Source: Demequina salsinemoris
Lineage (GTDB): Bacteria; Actinomycetota; Actinomycetes; Actinomycetales; Demequinaceae
Direction of reading: 5' to 3'
NCBI RefSeq assembly: GCF_000974805.1
Contig: NZ_BBQZ01000003.1
Location: forward strand, 310,001 to 374,000
DNA: 64,000 nt
This document shows, piece by piece, positions 18,376 through 27,978 of the stretch; positions within the stretch are counted from its first letter, which is position 1; each line of letters opens with the position of its first letter. The position numbers were made by a program, and so were the translations under genes. The notes below the pieces were generated by a model. The model was not told the DNA's origin. It saw nothing but the letters and a program-made list of their open reading frames with translations, and made no database searches.

Positions 18376-21300
18376 TCAGATCTCGGCGAGCGCCTTGCGG
18401 ATCCGCTTGTCCGACACGGGCCCGTCGGTGCCGAGGGTCTGCGCGAAGAGCGAGACCCGGTACTCCTCGATCATCCAGCGCACGTCGTCGAGCGCGGCGC
18501 GGCGCGCGGGATCGGGGCGACCGGCTTCGAGCGCCTTGCGGACGGCGTCGTGCTCGTCGGCGACCTCGCGCACCTTCCAGGCGAGCTCGGTGTCCCGGGA
18601 CGATGCGGTCGCCGCCTTCTCGAGGCGCACCTTGGCGGCCTTGAGGTAGCGGGCGAGGTGGCGCAGTCGAGCGGGAGGCGTCGCGGACACGAAGCCGTCG
18701 GCGACGAGCTCCGCGGATTGGGCGCGGAGCTCCGACAGCACGTTCAGCAGCGCCATCGAGGTCGATGACCTCACGGCGGAGTCGAGCTCCCGCGCGGCCT
18801 CGAGGATCGGGAGCACGCGCGCGACGATCGCGTGGACCTCGTCCTCGAGCCGTTCGCGCAGGATCGTGCGAGCGCGGTCGTACTCAGTTGCCGAGCGGAT
18901 CGCCCCCGCGTCGAGTCCGGTGTCCGAGCCGGGGGAGGTGAGCGCGGTGACGGCGGCGAGCTGAAGGTCGTCGACGAGCGCCTCGGTGTTCCGGTACGGC
19001 GCCGAGGCGAGCAGCAGGGACTCCTTCGAGCTCCACCGCGACGTCACGCGCGCGGTGGCGAGCCCGACGTCGGCGACCAGGAGGCGTCGGATGCCGGCGG
19101 GGTGGGCCGCGTCGCGCGAGGGAGCGTCGGGAAGGATCCGCAGCGCTGCCTTGCGCCCCTTCTCCGCGACGATCGCGGGATAGCCGCGGACCGCGACGCC
19201 GCCGACGACTCCTTCGACGTGCTCGGGCAGCACGCCGCCGGGGAGGGTCGGCCAGGCGGTGAGCCCCTCCTGCTCGGGCAACGAGGCGACGACCGGGGCG
19301 ATCGACGCAGGGCTCGGCGTCGCATCGTCCCTGTTGCCAGGCCCTTGCGAGCGGGAACGCGAGGACGGGCGCGCCGTCGCGACCGCGCGCTTGACCGCAG
19401 CCTCGGTCCTCGGCGCGAGCTCGCGCTGGAGCGCGATGAGGCTCGTGGACGACGACACGGCCTTGCGGCCCTCGACCGCCTCGAAGGTGACCCTGAGGTG
19501 GGAGGGGAGGCGCGCGTCGACCTCGTCCCACGCGTCGTCAGGGATCGTGACGCCCTTGACCGCGGCGATCCCCCGCGTGAAGGCGGAGCGGTAGGACTCG
19601 GCCATGTCGCCCGCTCGCGCCATGTCGGTCCATGCGGGTGTCTCGACGTCAAGCCATCGCACGACGGCACGCGCGGTGTCCGGCGCGGGCACGAGGCCTC
19701 GGCGCACCACCTTGGGCAGGGCGCGGATGGTCTCGGTCGTGAGCTCCTCGAGCAGGCCGGGGACGAGCCAGTCGAAGCCGTCGGGGACGACGCGGGGCAG
19801 CAGCGCGAGCGGGATGCGGACGGTGAGGCCGTCATGGAGCGCGCCCGGCTCGAACGCGTACTGGAGCGGCAGCGCGAGCTCGCCCTGCGGCCAGGAGTCA
19901 GGGAAGGCGTCGGGGTCGACGTCGGCCTCGGGAGGCAGCAGGTCGTCGCGGCGCAGCGTGAGCAGGTCGGGTGCGCTCCGCGAGGCGTCCTTCCACCAGC
20001 GATCGAAGTGCCGCGCGGAGACGACCGAGTCGGGGATGCGCTCGTCGTAGAAGTCGAACAGCGTCTCGTCGTCGGCGATGAGGCCGCGCGTGCGCGAGCG
20101 GGCCTCGATGTCCTCGAGCTCGGCGAGCAGCCGCTGGTTGTCCTTCCAGAACTTGTGGTGCGTGGTCCACTCGCCCTGGACGAGCGCGTGGCGGACGAAC
20201 ATCTCGCGCGCCTCGGCGGGCCGCACGCGCCCCCACAGGATCGCGCGGTCGGACACGATCGGCACGCCGTAGAGGAGCACCTTCTCGTGCGCCATCGCGG
20301 CGCCCTGCTTGGTGGACCAATGGGGGTCGGAGTAGGTCTTCTTGGCGAGATCACCCGCGAGCTCCTCCGCCCACTCGGGCTTGATCGCCGCGACGTCGCG
20401 CGCCCACAGGCGACTCGTCTCCACGAGCTCGCCTGCCATGACGAACTCCGGCGGCTTCTTGGACAGCGCCGAGCCGGGATTGATCGCGAACCGCACGCCG
20501 CGCGAGCCGAGGTACTCGTTCGACGCACGTTTGCGGGCCTTGCGGATCGCCGCCTGGCGCTTCTCGCCCGTGAGGTGGCTGAAGTCGGACGCCTTGACGT
20601 CGAGGGTCTCCTGCATGCCGATCTGGGACAGCAGGCCGGCGAGCACCGAGCGGTGGATCGCCTCCTCGTTCCACACGTGCCGGAGCGCGCCGGTGGCCTT
20701 CTCGTCGCCCTCGGGGGTGACCTTCTTGGGCCTTCCCGACTGCATCGGGATGCCGAGCGGCTTCGCTGCCTCGCGGATCTGCTGGACCACGTCCTGCCAT
20801 TCGCGGATCCGCAGATAATGCAGATGCTCGGCCTTGACGAGGCGCCTGAACGCGGAGCCGGACAGCTCGCGGCGGCGCTCGCGGAGGTGCTCCCAGAGGT
20901 TGAGGTAGGACAGCAGATCCGAGCTCGGGTCGGCGAAGCGGCGGTGCATGAGGTCGGCGGTCTCGCGGATCTCGGCGGGACGCTCGCGCGGGTCCTGGAT
21001 GGACATGGCGGCGGCGACCACGGCCACCTCGTGCGCGACGCCGTGCTTGGCTGCCTCGACGATCATGCGCGCCTGGCGCGGGTCCATCGGCAGGCGCGCG
21101 AGGGCCCGCCCGGTCTCGGTGAGACGCGTGGCGCCGTCGCGCTGTGAGATCGCGCCGAGCTCGGCGAGGAGGTTCATGCCGTCCCTGATCGCGCGCGTGT
21201 CCGGCGGCTCGACGAACGGGAACGACGCCATGTCCTCGGGCGAGGCGACCACGCCGACGGAGATCATCTGCAGCAGCACCGACGCGAGCGAGGTGCGCAG

Positions 21301-22752
21301 GATCTCGGGCTCGGTGAACCGGGGCCGGCCCTCGAAGTCCTCCTGCGAGTACAGGCGGATCGCGATGCCGTCCGCGAGGCGTCCCGCGCGGCCCGAGCGC
21401 TGGTTGGCGCTCGCCTGCGAGATCGGCTCGATCGGCAGGCGCTGCACCTTGGTCGCCTTGGAGTAGCGCGAGATGCGCGCGGTGCCGGGGTCGACCACGT
21501 AGTGGATGCCGGGGACGGTCAAGGACGTCTCGGCGACATTCGTCGACAGGACGATGCGGCGCGCGGTGTGGCGCTCGAACACCCGGTGCTGCTCGGCGGC
21601 GCTGAGCCGGCTGTAGAGGGGAAGGACCTCGATGCGGCGTGGGTGCCTCGGGTTCCGGACGCGGTCGCCGTAGTGGCCCTCGAGCGCGTCGGCGGCGTCC
21701 CGGATCTCGCGCTCGCCCGAGAGGAAGACGAGGATGTCGCCGTCGCCCCACGTCATGAGCTCGTCGCACGCCTCGACGATGCCGGTGACCATGTCGCGCT
21801 CGTCGCCCTTGGTCTCGCCCTCGAGCGGGCGGTAGAGGATCTCGACCGGGTAGGTGCGGCCCGTGACCTCGACGACGGGGGCGACCGGCGCATCGTCCAT
21901 CTGGGGGGACGGGGACGATGCGGTGGTCCCGGACGATGCCAGGGCGGCGGTCGCATCGTCCGTTCCGTCGGGAGCGACGTCTTCGGGAGCGACGTACGGG
22001 AGCGGGCCGCCCGGCGCGAAATGCCGCGCGAAGCGCTGCGAGTCGATCGTCGCCGACGTGATGATGACCTTCAAGTCGGGGCGACGGGGGAGCAGGTTGG
22101 TGAGGTAACCGAGCAGGAAGTCGATGTTGAGGCTGCGCTCGTGGGCCTCGTCGATGATGAGGGTGTCGTACGCGCGCAGCTCGGGGTCGCGCTGGATCTG
22201 CGCGAGCAGGACGCCGTCGGTCATGACGCGCACGAGCGTCTCGGGCGAGGACTCGTCGGTGAAGCGCACCTGGTAACCGACGATGCCGCCCAGCGGCGTA
22301 CCGATCTCCTCGGCGATGCGCTCGGCGACCGAGCGGGCCGCGATGCGGCGCGGCTGCGTGTGGCCGATCTGGCCCGCGCGGCCGCGGCCGAGCTCGAGGC
22401 AGATCTTGGGAAGCTGGGTCGTCTTGCCCGAGCCCGTCTCTCCCGCGACGATGACGACCTGGTTGTTCCTGATCGCCTCGGCGATGTCCTCGCGACGGGC
22501 GCTGACGGGCAGCTCCTCGGGATACGAGATCGGCGGCAGCTCGACGGCGGCGCGCTTCTCGGCTGCGGCCGCGAGGGCGGCGTGATTCACGCGCGGCTGG
22601 CGAGGTGTGCCCCGACCCGAGCCCTGCCCGCGACCCGAGCCCTGCCCGCGGCGACGGCCGTGACCGCGGCGACCCGAGCGTCCCTGCGCCTGATTCCCGT
22701 CGCGGTCGAGGCGACGGCCCGGCGCGTTCTCGGGCGGCGTGTCGGCGGTCAT
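18376..22752 (-). CDS. hrpA: ATP-dependent RNA helicase HrpA (DEAH box)
   Basis: Very large DEAH-box helicase; E. coli HrpA rescues stalled ribosomes. A glycine/arginine-rich N-terminus (GSGRGQGSGRG) leads to the P-loop GETGSGKTTQLP (about residues 106-117), DEAHERSLN, SATIDSQRFARHF, the second RecA domain with LSTNVAETSLTVPGI and QRSGRAGR, then HA2/OB regions and the long HrpA-specific C-terminal part. Length is 1458 residues. Residues around 257-290 are an alanine/serine/aspartate-rich insert between FARHF and VVEVTGRTYPVE that E. coli HrpA lacks. The ATG at 22752 lies 7 bases after a GACAAT -10 box; an ATG three codons upstream is possible. Confidence 0.95.
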   Translation of the reverse strand: MTADTPPENAPGRRLDRDGNQAQGRSGRRGHGRRRGQGSGRGQGSGRGTPRQPRVNHAALAAAAEKRAAVELPPISYPEELPVSARREDIAEAIRNNQVVIVAGETGSGKTTQLPKICLELGRGRAGQIGHTQPRRIAARSVAERIAEEIGTPLGGIVGYQVRFTDESSPETLVRVMTDGVLLAQIQRDPELRAYDTLIIDEAHERSLNIDFLLGYLTNLLPRRPDLKVIITSATIDSQRFARHFAPGGPLPYVAPEDVAPDGTDDATAALASSGTTASSPSPQMDDAPVAPVVEVTGRTYPVEILYRPLEGETKGDERDMVTGIVEACDELMTWGDGDILVFLSGEREIRDAADALEGHYGDRVRNPRHPRRIEVLPLYSRLSAAEQHRVFERHTARRIVLSTNVAETSLTVPGIHYVVDPGTARISRYSKATKVQRLPIEPISQASANQRSGRAGRLADGIAIRLYSQEDFEGRPRFTEPEILRTSLASVLLQMISVGVVASPEDMASFPFVEPPDTRAIRDGMNLLAELGAISQRDGATRLTETGRALARLPMDPRQARMIVEAAKHGVAHEVAVVAAAMSIQDPRERPAEIRETADLMHRRFADPSSDLLSYLNLWEHLRERRRELSGSAFRRLVKAEHLHYLRIREWQDVVQQIREAAKPLGIPMQSGRPKKVTPEGDEKATGALRHVWNEEAIHRSVLAGLLSQIGMQETLDVKASDFSHLTGEKRQAAIRKARKRASNEYLGSRGVRFAINPGSALSKKPPEFVMAGELVETSRLWARDVAAIKPEWAEELAGDLAKKTYSDPHWSTKQGAAMAHEKVLLYGVPIVSDRAILWGRVRPAEAREMFVRHALVQGEWTTHHKFWKDNQRLLAELEDIEARSRTRGLIADDETLFDFYDERIPDSVVSARHFDRWWKDASRSAPDLLTLRRDDLLPPEADVDPDAFPDSWPQGELALPLQYAFEPGALHDGLTVRIPLALLPRVVPDGFDWLVPGLLEELTTETIRALPKVVRRGLVPAPDTARAVVRWLDVETPAWTDMARAGDMAESYRSAFTRGIAAVKGVTIPDDAWDEVDARLPSHLRVTFEAVEGRKAVSSSTSLIALQRELAPRTEAAVKRAVATARPSSRSRSQGPGNRDDATPSPASIAPVVASLPEQEGLTAWPTLPGGVLPEHVEGVVGGVAVRGYPAIVAEKGRKAALRILPDAPSRDAAHPAGIRRLLVADVGLATARVTSRWSSKESLLLASAPYRNTEALVDDLQLAAVTALTSPGSDTGLDAGAIRSATEYDRARTILRERLEDEVHAIVARVLPILEAARELDSAVRSSTSMALLNVLSELRAQSAELVADGFVSATPPARLRHLARYLKAAKVRLEKAATASSRDTELAWKVREVADEHDAVRKALEAGRPDPARRAALDDVRWMIEEYRVSLFAQTLGTDGPVSDKRIRKALAEI

Positions 22753-22840
22753 GCCCACCATTGTCCCAAGGTGTCAGGGGTGATCCGTCCGCCACATCGT
22801 CGGGCCGCGAGTCTCGCCGATCCGTGTCGGTGGTGGGTCC

Positions 22841-22846
22841 TAGAAT
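22841..22846 (+). promoter_or_regulatory. -10 box TAGAAT of leaderless dnaE transcript
   Basis: TAGAAT lies 7 bases before the dnaE ATG at 22854, with no ribosome-binding site between. The region 22753-22853 must also carry the divergent hrpA promoter (GACAAT on the minus strand at 22760-22765, 7 bases before that ATG). Confidence 0.6.
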
Positions 22847-22853
22847 CAACCCC

Positions 22854-25800
22854 ATGCCGGGCAAGGAATTCACTCATCTGCACGTCCACACCGAGTACTC
22901 CATGCTGGACGGCGCCGCCCGCATCGGCGACCTCATGACAGAGGTCAAGAGCCTGAATCAGAACGCGATCGCGATCACCGACCACGGCTACCTGTTCGGC
23001 GCGTACGAGTTCTGGAACAAGGCGACGGCCGCGGGAGTGAAGCCCATCATCGGCCTCGAGGCGTACCTCACGCCCGGCACGGCTCGCGCCGACAGGACGC
23101 GTGTGCGCTGGGGCGAACGCGGTCAGGAATCCGACGACGTCTCGGCCGGTGGTGCGTACACGCACGCCACCATGTGGGCCGAGACCACCGAGGGCATGCA
23201 CAATCTGTTCCGCATGGGCTCGTACGCGAGCCTCGAGGGGCACTTCCACAAGGCCCGCATCGACCGCGACCTGCTCCAGCGCTACGCCAAGGGCATCATC
23301 GCGACCACCGGCTGCCCGTCCGGCGAGGTCCAGACCCGGCTGCGCCTCGGTCAGTACGAGGAGGCCGTCAAGGCCGCCGCGGAGTTCCAGGACATCTTCG
23401 GCAAGGACAGCTACTTCGTCGAACTCATGGACCACAACCTGTCCATCGAGAAGCGCGTGTACGAGGACCTCATCCGCGTGGCGAAGGCCATCGGCGCCCC
23501 TCTCGTCGCGACCAACGACCTGCACTACGTGCGCAAGGAGGACGCGCACGCGCATGAGGCGCTCCTGTGCATCCAGTCGGGCTCGAACCTCAACGAGCCC
23601 ACGTACGACCAGGGCGGCAAGCGCTTCGCGTTCTCCGGGGACGGCTACTACGTCAAGTCCTCGGAGGAGATGTGGGACCTGTGGGGCGACGCGCACCCCG
23701 ATGCGCTCACGAACACCATGGCGATCGCCGAGCGCTGCGAGGTGCAGTTCGACACGAAGGCCGACTACATGCCCGTGTTCGACTGCCCGCCGGGTGAGGA
23801 CGAGCACTCGTGGTTCGTCAAGGAGGTCCAGAAGGGGCTGCACCTGCGCTACGGCGAGACCATCCCGTCGGAGGTGCAGGAGCGCGCCAACTTCGAGATC
23901 GAGGTCATCGCGGGCAAGGGCTACCCGGGCTACTTCCTGGTCGTCGCCGACTTCATCCAGTGGGCCAAGGACCACGGGATCCGCGTCGGCCCCGGTCGTG
24001 GCTCTGGCGCTGGTTCCATGGCCGCGTACGCGATGAAGATCACCGACATCGATCCGCTCGTCCACCAGCTGTACTTCGAGCGCTTCCTCAACCCGGAGCG
24101 CGAGTCCAAGCCCGACTTCGATGTGGACTTCGACGAGCGCCGTCGCGCCGAGGTCATCCGCTACGTGTCGGACAAGTACGGCGAGGACCGGGTGTCGATG
24201 ATCGTCACCTACGGCACCATCAAGGCCAAGCAGGCGCTCAAGGACGGCGCCCGCGTCCTCGGCAAGCCCTACGCCGTCGGCGAGCAGCTCACCAAGGCGT
24301 ACCCCGACGCCATCATGGGCAAGGACATGCCGCTCGGGGCCGTGAACGACGAGAGCCACAAGCAGTACCACGAGGCCGCGGACTTCCGAGCGCTGCTCGA
24401 GACCGATCCCGAGGCGCGCGAGGTCATGGACCTCGCGCGGGGACTCGAGGGTCTGAAGCGCCAGTGGGGCGTCCACGCCGCCGGCGTCATCATGTCGTCG
24501 GATCCCCTGATCGACATCATCCCGATCATGCGTCGCGAGCAGGACGGCGCGGTCATCACGCAGTTCGACTACCCGACGTGCGAGACGCTGGGCCTGGTCA
24601 AGATGGACTTCCTGGGCCTCAGGAACCTCACGATCCTGGACGACGCGCTCGACAACATCGTCGACAACGGCAAGGAGCCCCTGGTCCTCGAGGACCTCCC
24701 GCTCGCGGACGACGAGACGTTCAAGCTCCTCCAGAGCGGCGACACGCTCGGCGTGTTCCAGCTCGACGGTCTTGCGATGCGCTCGCTCCTGCGTCAGATG
24801 CGTCCCGACACGTTCGAGGACATCTCCGCCGTGCTCGCGCTGTACCGCCCGGGCCCGATGGGAATGAACTCCCACACGAACTACGCCGAGCGCAAGAACG
24901 GCCGGCAGCAGATCGCGCCGATCCACCCCGAGCTCGACGAGCCGCTCAAGGAGGTCCTCGGGATCACCTACGGCCTCATCGTGTACCAGGAGCAGGTGCA
25001 GCGCATCGCGCAGATCGTCGCGGGCTACACGCTGGGCGCGGCAGACCTGCTGCGCCGCGCGATGGGAAAGAAGAAGAAGGAGATCCTCGACAAGGAGTTC
25101 GAGCCCTTCAAGAACGGCGCCCTCGAGCGCGGCTACTCGATCGAGGCGATCAACGCGCTGTGGGAGACGATGCTCCCGTTCGCCGACTACGCGTTCAACA
25201 AGGCGCACACCGCCGCGTACGGCGTCCTCTCCTTCTGGACCGCGTACTTGAAGGCGCACTACCCGACGGAGTACATGGCGGCGCTGCTGACCTCGGTCGG
25301 CACGGACAAGGACAAGTCGGCCCTGTACCTGGCTGAATGCCGTCGCATGGGCATCAGCGTGCTCACCCCCGACGTGAACGAGTCGCGCGCATTCTTCTCC
25401 GCCGTCGGCTCCGACATCCGCTTCGGCATGGCCGCGGTGCGCAACGTCGGCGCGAACGTCGTCGCGGAGATCGTCAAGGCACGCGAGGAGAAGGGCCGCT
25501 TCACGTCGTTCTCCGACTTCCTCGACAAGGTGCCCGCGTCGGTGTGCAACAAGCGCACGATCGACTCGCTCATCAAGGCCGGCGCGTTCGACTCGCTCGG
25601 CCACACGCGCCGCTCGCTGAACGCGATCCACGAGCAGGCCATCGAGTCCGTCGTCGGCGTCAAGCGCCAGGAGGCGACCGGCCAGTTCGACCTCTTCGGC
25701 ATGGACGAGGAGCTCGGCGGCGGCGTCACGGTGTCCGTGCCCGACATCGAGGAGTGGGACAAGAAGACCCTGCTCAACCTCGAGCGCGACATGCTCGGCC

Positions 25801-26393
25801 TGTACGTGTCGGACCACCCGCTGTCGGGGCTCGAGAACGTGCTGCGCTCGGAGGCCTCGCACCAGATCCTCGCGGCGACGCCCGCGAACGGCGTCTCGGA
25901 CGGCGATCAGGTCACCTTCGCGGGCCTGCTCACGCGCGTCGACCGACGCATCGCGAAGTCCGGCAACGCGTACGCGATCGTCACGCTCGAGGACATGACC
26001 GGCGAGACGGAGATCTCGTTCTTCGGCAAGACGTACGAGACCTACGCCCGCGACCTCGCGGACGACGCGGTGATCGTCATCAAGGCGCGTTCGCGCGAGC
26101 GCGGCGACGGCGGCATGCAGTTCTCCGCGGTCGAGCTGCGCGTGCCGAACCTGAACGTCCAGGACAACTCGCCGGTGATCATCACGCTGCCCGCGGCACG
26201 GGCGACGCCTCCCGTGGTCGAGGAGGTGAGGTCGATCCTCACCTCTCACCCCGGCGGCATCGAGGTGAAGCTCGTGCTCACGGGTTCGGGCGACCCGGTG
26301 ACGGTCTCGGTGGATGACAAGTTCCGCGTGACCCGGTCAAGCGCGCTGTACGGCGATCTCAAGGCGGCGCTCGGTCCGGCCTGCCTCGCCTGA
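22854..26393 (+). CDS. dnaE: DNA polymerase III alpha subunit DnaE
   Basis: Replicative DNA polymerase. It begins with a PHP domain (FTHLHVHTEYSMLDGAARI, residues 6-24). The polymerase active site contains GRGSGAGSM near residue 385 and the catalytic aspartates in KPDFDVDFDERRRAEVI (about residues 419-435). Downstream are FNKAHTAAYG, helix-hairpin-helix segments, and an OB fold around residues 1020-1100 (VTFAGLLTRVDRRIAKSG). Length is 1179 residues, typical for DnaE1. The ATG at 22854 begins the conserved N-terminus; an open frame upstream is not conserved-looking. Transcription is divergent from hrpA. Confidence 0.97.
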   Translation: MPGKEFTHLHVHTEYSMLDGAARIGDLMTEVKSLNQNAIAITDHGYLFGAYEFWNKATAAGVKPIIGLEAYLTPGTARADRTRVRWGERGQESDDVSAGGAYTHATMWAETTEGMHNLFRMGSYASLEGHFHKARIDRDLLQRYAKGIIATTGCPSGEVQTRLRLGQYEEAVKAAAEFQDIFGKDSYFVELMDHNLSIEKRVYEDLIRVAKAIGAPLVATNDLHYVRKEDAHAHEALLCIQSGSNLNEPTYDQGGKRFAFSGDGYYVKSSEEMWDLWGDAHPDALTNTMAIAERCEVQFDTKADYMPVFDCPPGEDEHSWFVKEVQKGLHLRYGETIPSEVQERANFEIEVIAGKGYPGYFLVVADFIQWAKDHGIRVGPGRGSGAGSMAAYAMKITDIDPLVHQLYFERFLNPERESKPDFDVDFDERRRAEVIRYVSDKYGEDRVSMIVTYGTIKAKQALKDGARVLGKPYAVGEQLTKAYPDAIMGKDMPLGAVNDESHKQYHEAADFRALLETDPEAREVMDLARGLEGLKRQWGVHAAGVIMSSDPLIDIIPIMRREQDGAVITQFDYPTCETLGLVKMDFLGLRNLTILDDALDNIVDNGKEPLVLEDLPLADDETFKLLQSGDTLGVFQLDGLAMRSLLRQMRPDTFEDISAVLALYRPGPMGMNSHTNYAERKNGRQQIAPIHPELDEPLKEVLGITYGLIVYQEQVQRIAQIVAGYTLGAADLLRRAMGKKKKEILDKEFEPFKNGALERGYSIEAINALWETMLPFADYAFNKAHTAAYGVLSFWTAYLKAHYPTEYMAALLTSVGTDKDKSALYLAECRRMGISVLTPDVNESRAFFSAVGSDIRFGMAAVRNVGANVVAEIVKAREEKGRFTSFSDFLDKVPASVCNKRTIDSLIKAGAFDSLGHTRRSLNAIHEQAIESVVGVKRQEATGQFDLFGMDEELGGGVTVSVPDIEEWDKKTLLNLERDMLGLYVSDHPLSGLENVLRSEASHQILAATPANGVSDGDQVTFAGLLTRVDRRIAKSGNAYAIVTLEDMTGETEISFFGKTYETYARDLADDAVIVIKARSRERGDGGMQFSAVELRVPNLNVQDNSPVIITLPAARATPPVVEEVRSILTSHPGGIEVKLVLTGSGDPVTVSVDDKFRVTRSSALYGDLKAALGPACLA

Positions 26394-26484
26394 TGCGACC
26401 TCTCTCACCGGTCCGCGCATCTGGCGGGTGAGTCGGTGTCGGCGTGCGGGGACCTCGGGGCCGGGCGGGCCCTGTGCTCGCCAC

Positions 26485-26490
26485 TAGGCT
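26485..26490 (+). promoter_or_regulatory. -10 box TAGGCT of leaderless hisD transcript
   Basis: TAGGCT is followed after exactly 6 bases by the hisD ATG at 26497. No Shine-Dalgarno is present, so a leaderless transcript is likely. Confidence 0.6.
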
Positions 26491-26496
26491 GACCTC

Positions 26497-27819
26497 ATGC
26501 TCAGCCGTATCGACCTGCGTGACCGCGATCTCACCGCCCGCGAGCTGCTCGAGGTGGTTCCCCGTGCGGAGGTGGACGTCGCCGCCGCGCTCCAGACCGT
26601 CCTGCCGATCCTCGCCGACGTGCGCGAGCGCGGCGAGTACGCGCTGCGCGAGTACGGCGAGCGCTTCGACGGCGCTGTGCCCGAGTCGCTGAGGGTCCCT
26701 GCGGCCGAGATCGAGGCGGCGCTCGAGACCCTTGACCCCGCGGTCCGCGCCGGACTCGAGGAGGCGATCACGCGCGTGCGCGCCTTCCACGTCGCTACCG
26801 TGCCGCCGCCCGTGCGGGTCGAGCTGGCCGACGGCGCGACCGTGTCGCAGCGGTGGATCCCCGTCGGCCGCGTCGGGCTGTACGTGCCTGGCGGCCTCGC
26901 GGTGTACCCGAGCTCGGTCGTCATGAACGTGGTCGCGGCGCAGGCCGCGGGCGTCACCCAGATCGCCGTCACCAGCCCGCCCCAGCGCGAGTTCGGCGGT
27001 TCGGTCCACCCCACGATCCTCGCCGCGTGCGCGCTGCTCGGGGTCGACGAGGTCTACGCGGTGGGCGGAGCCCAGGCCATCGGGATGCTCGCCTACGGCG
27101 CGGCGGCGTCTGACGGTGGCACGCTATGCGAGCCCGTCGACGTCATCACGGGTCCGGGCAACGTGTACGTCGCCGCCGCGAAGCGCGCGGTGAACGGCAC
27201 CGTGGGCATCGACTCCGAGGCGGGACCGACCGAGATCGCGGTCGTCGCGGACGACTCCGCCGACGCCGACTTCGTCGCCGCCGATCTGCTGAGCCAGGCG
27301 GAGCACGACCCGATGGCGGGCTCGGTCCTCATCACGGACGATGCGGATCTTGCCGATCGCGTCGAGCATGCGCTTCTCGCGCGGGCCGATGCGACCAAGC
27401 ACGTGGCGCGCACCAAGGAGGCGCTGACCGGTGTCCAGTCGGCGATCATCCTGACGTCGAGCCTCGAGCAGTCGATCCAGGTGGCCGACGCGTACGGCGC
27501 TGAGCACCTCGAGATCCACACGCGCGACGCGGCCGAGGTGGCGGGACGGATCCGCAACGCGGGTGCGATCTTCGTCGGCGCGTACAGCCCTGTCCCGCTC
27601 GGCGACTACCTCGCAGGGTCGAACCACGTGCTGCCCACGGGCGGCACCGCGCGGTTCTCCTCGGGCCTCAACGTCGTGAGCTTCCTCAAGGCGGTGTCGG
27701 TCATCGAGTACGACGCGGACGCGCTCGCCGCGGTGGGGCACAAGGTGATCGCGCTCGCGAACGCCGAGGACCTGCCGGCCCACGGGGAGGCGATCGCCGC
27801 GCGCCTCGAGCGCCGCTGA
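26497..27819 (+). CDS. hisD: Histidinol dehydrogenase HisD
   Basis: Catalyses the last two steps of histidine synthesis, oxidising L-histidinol to histidine with two NAD+. Visible are RVGLYVPGGLAVYPSSVVMN, VGGAQAIGMLAYG, ITGPGNVYVAAAKR, EAGPTEIAVVADDSADADF, the zinc-site region LLSQAEHDPMAGS, and SNHVLPTGGTARF. The 440-residue length is normal. It stands 5.6 kb upstream of hisC; a hairpin follows directly, so it appears to be transcribed separately from the other his genes in this window. Confidence 0.97.
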   Translation: MLSRIDLRDRDLTARELLEVVPRAEVDVAAALQTVLPILADVRERGEYALREYGERFDGAVPESLRVPAAEIEAALETLDPAVRAGLEEAITRVRAFHVATVPPPVRVELADGATVSQRWIPVGRVGLYVPGGLAVYPSSVVMNVVAAQAAGVTQIAVTSPPQREFGGSVHPTILAACALLGVDEVYAVGGAQAIGMLAYGAAASDGGTLCEPVDVITGPGNVYVAAAKRAVNGTVGIDSEAGPTEIAVVADDSADADFVAADLLSQAEHDPMAGSVLITDDADLADRVEHALLARADATKHVARTKEALTGVQSAIILTSSLEQSIQVADAYGAEHLEIHTRDAAEVAGRIRNAGAIFVGAYSPVPLGDYLAGSNHVLPTGGTARFSSGLNVVSFLKAVSVIEYDADALAAVGHKVIALANAEDLPAHGEAIAARLERR

Positions 27820-27841
27820 ACCGCCGCCTTTTTGCGGCGGT
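27820..27841 (+). terminator. Hairpin immediately after hisD
   Basis: ACCGCCGC (27820-27827) pairs perfectly with GCGGCGGT (27834-27841) around the loop CTTTTT, starting right after the hisD stop. The T run is in the loop rather than behind the stem, so termination efficiency is uncertain. Confidence 0.6.
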
Positions 27842-27978
27842 CCCACTTCGAACGCCACATCGGAACCATCGTTATCACTTTGTAATGCGTCTGCGCGGAC
27901 TTGCCCGCCACAAAGGTTGGGAAATGCGGAAGTATCTCTCGCAATGCTGGGCTGGCCGGCAGGAGTTGAGGGGGATCG

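Noticed and set aside
18832..21147. 771-codon plus-strand frame inside hrpA
   Set aside because: Antisense shadow of hrpA; the helicase frame has clear motifs throughout.
21890..21961. CRISPR-like regular repeats of 9 bases at about 20-base spacing
   Set aside because: The units are too short, alternate in orientation, and lie in frame inside hrpA; there are no cas genes.
22749..26249. 1166-codon open frame on the minus strand across dnaE
   Set aside because: Antisense shadow of dnaE with repetitive Val/Leu/Asp/Arg composition and no recognisable motif.
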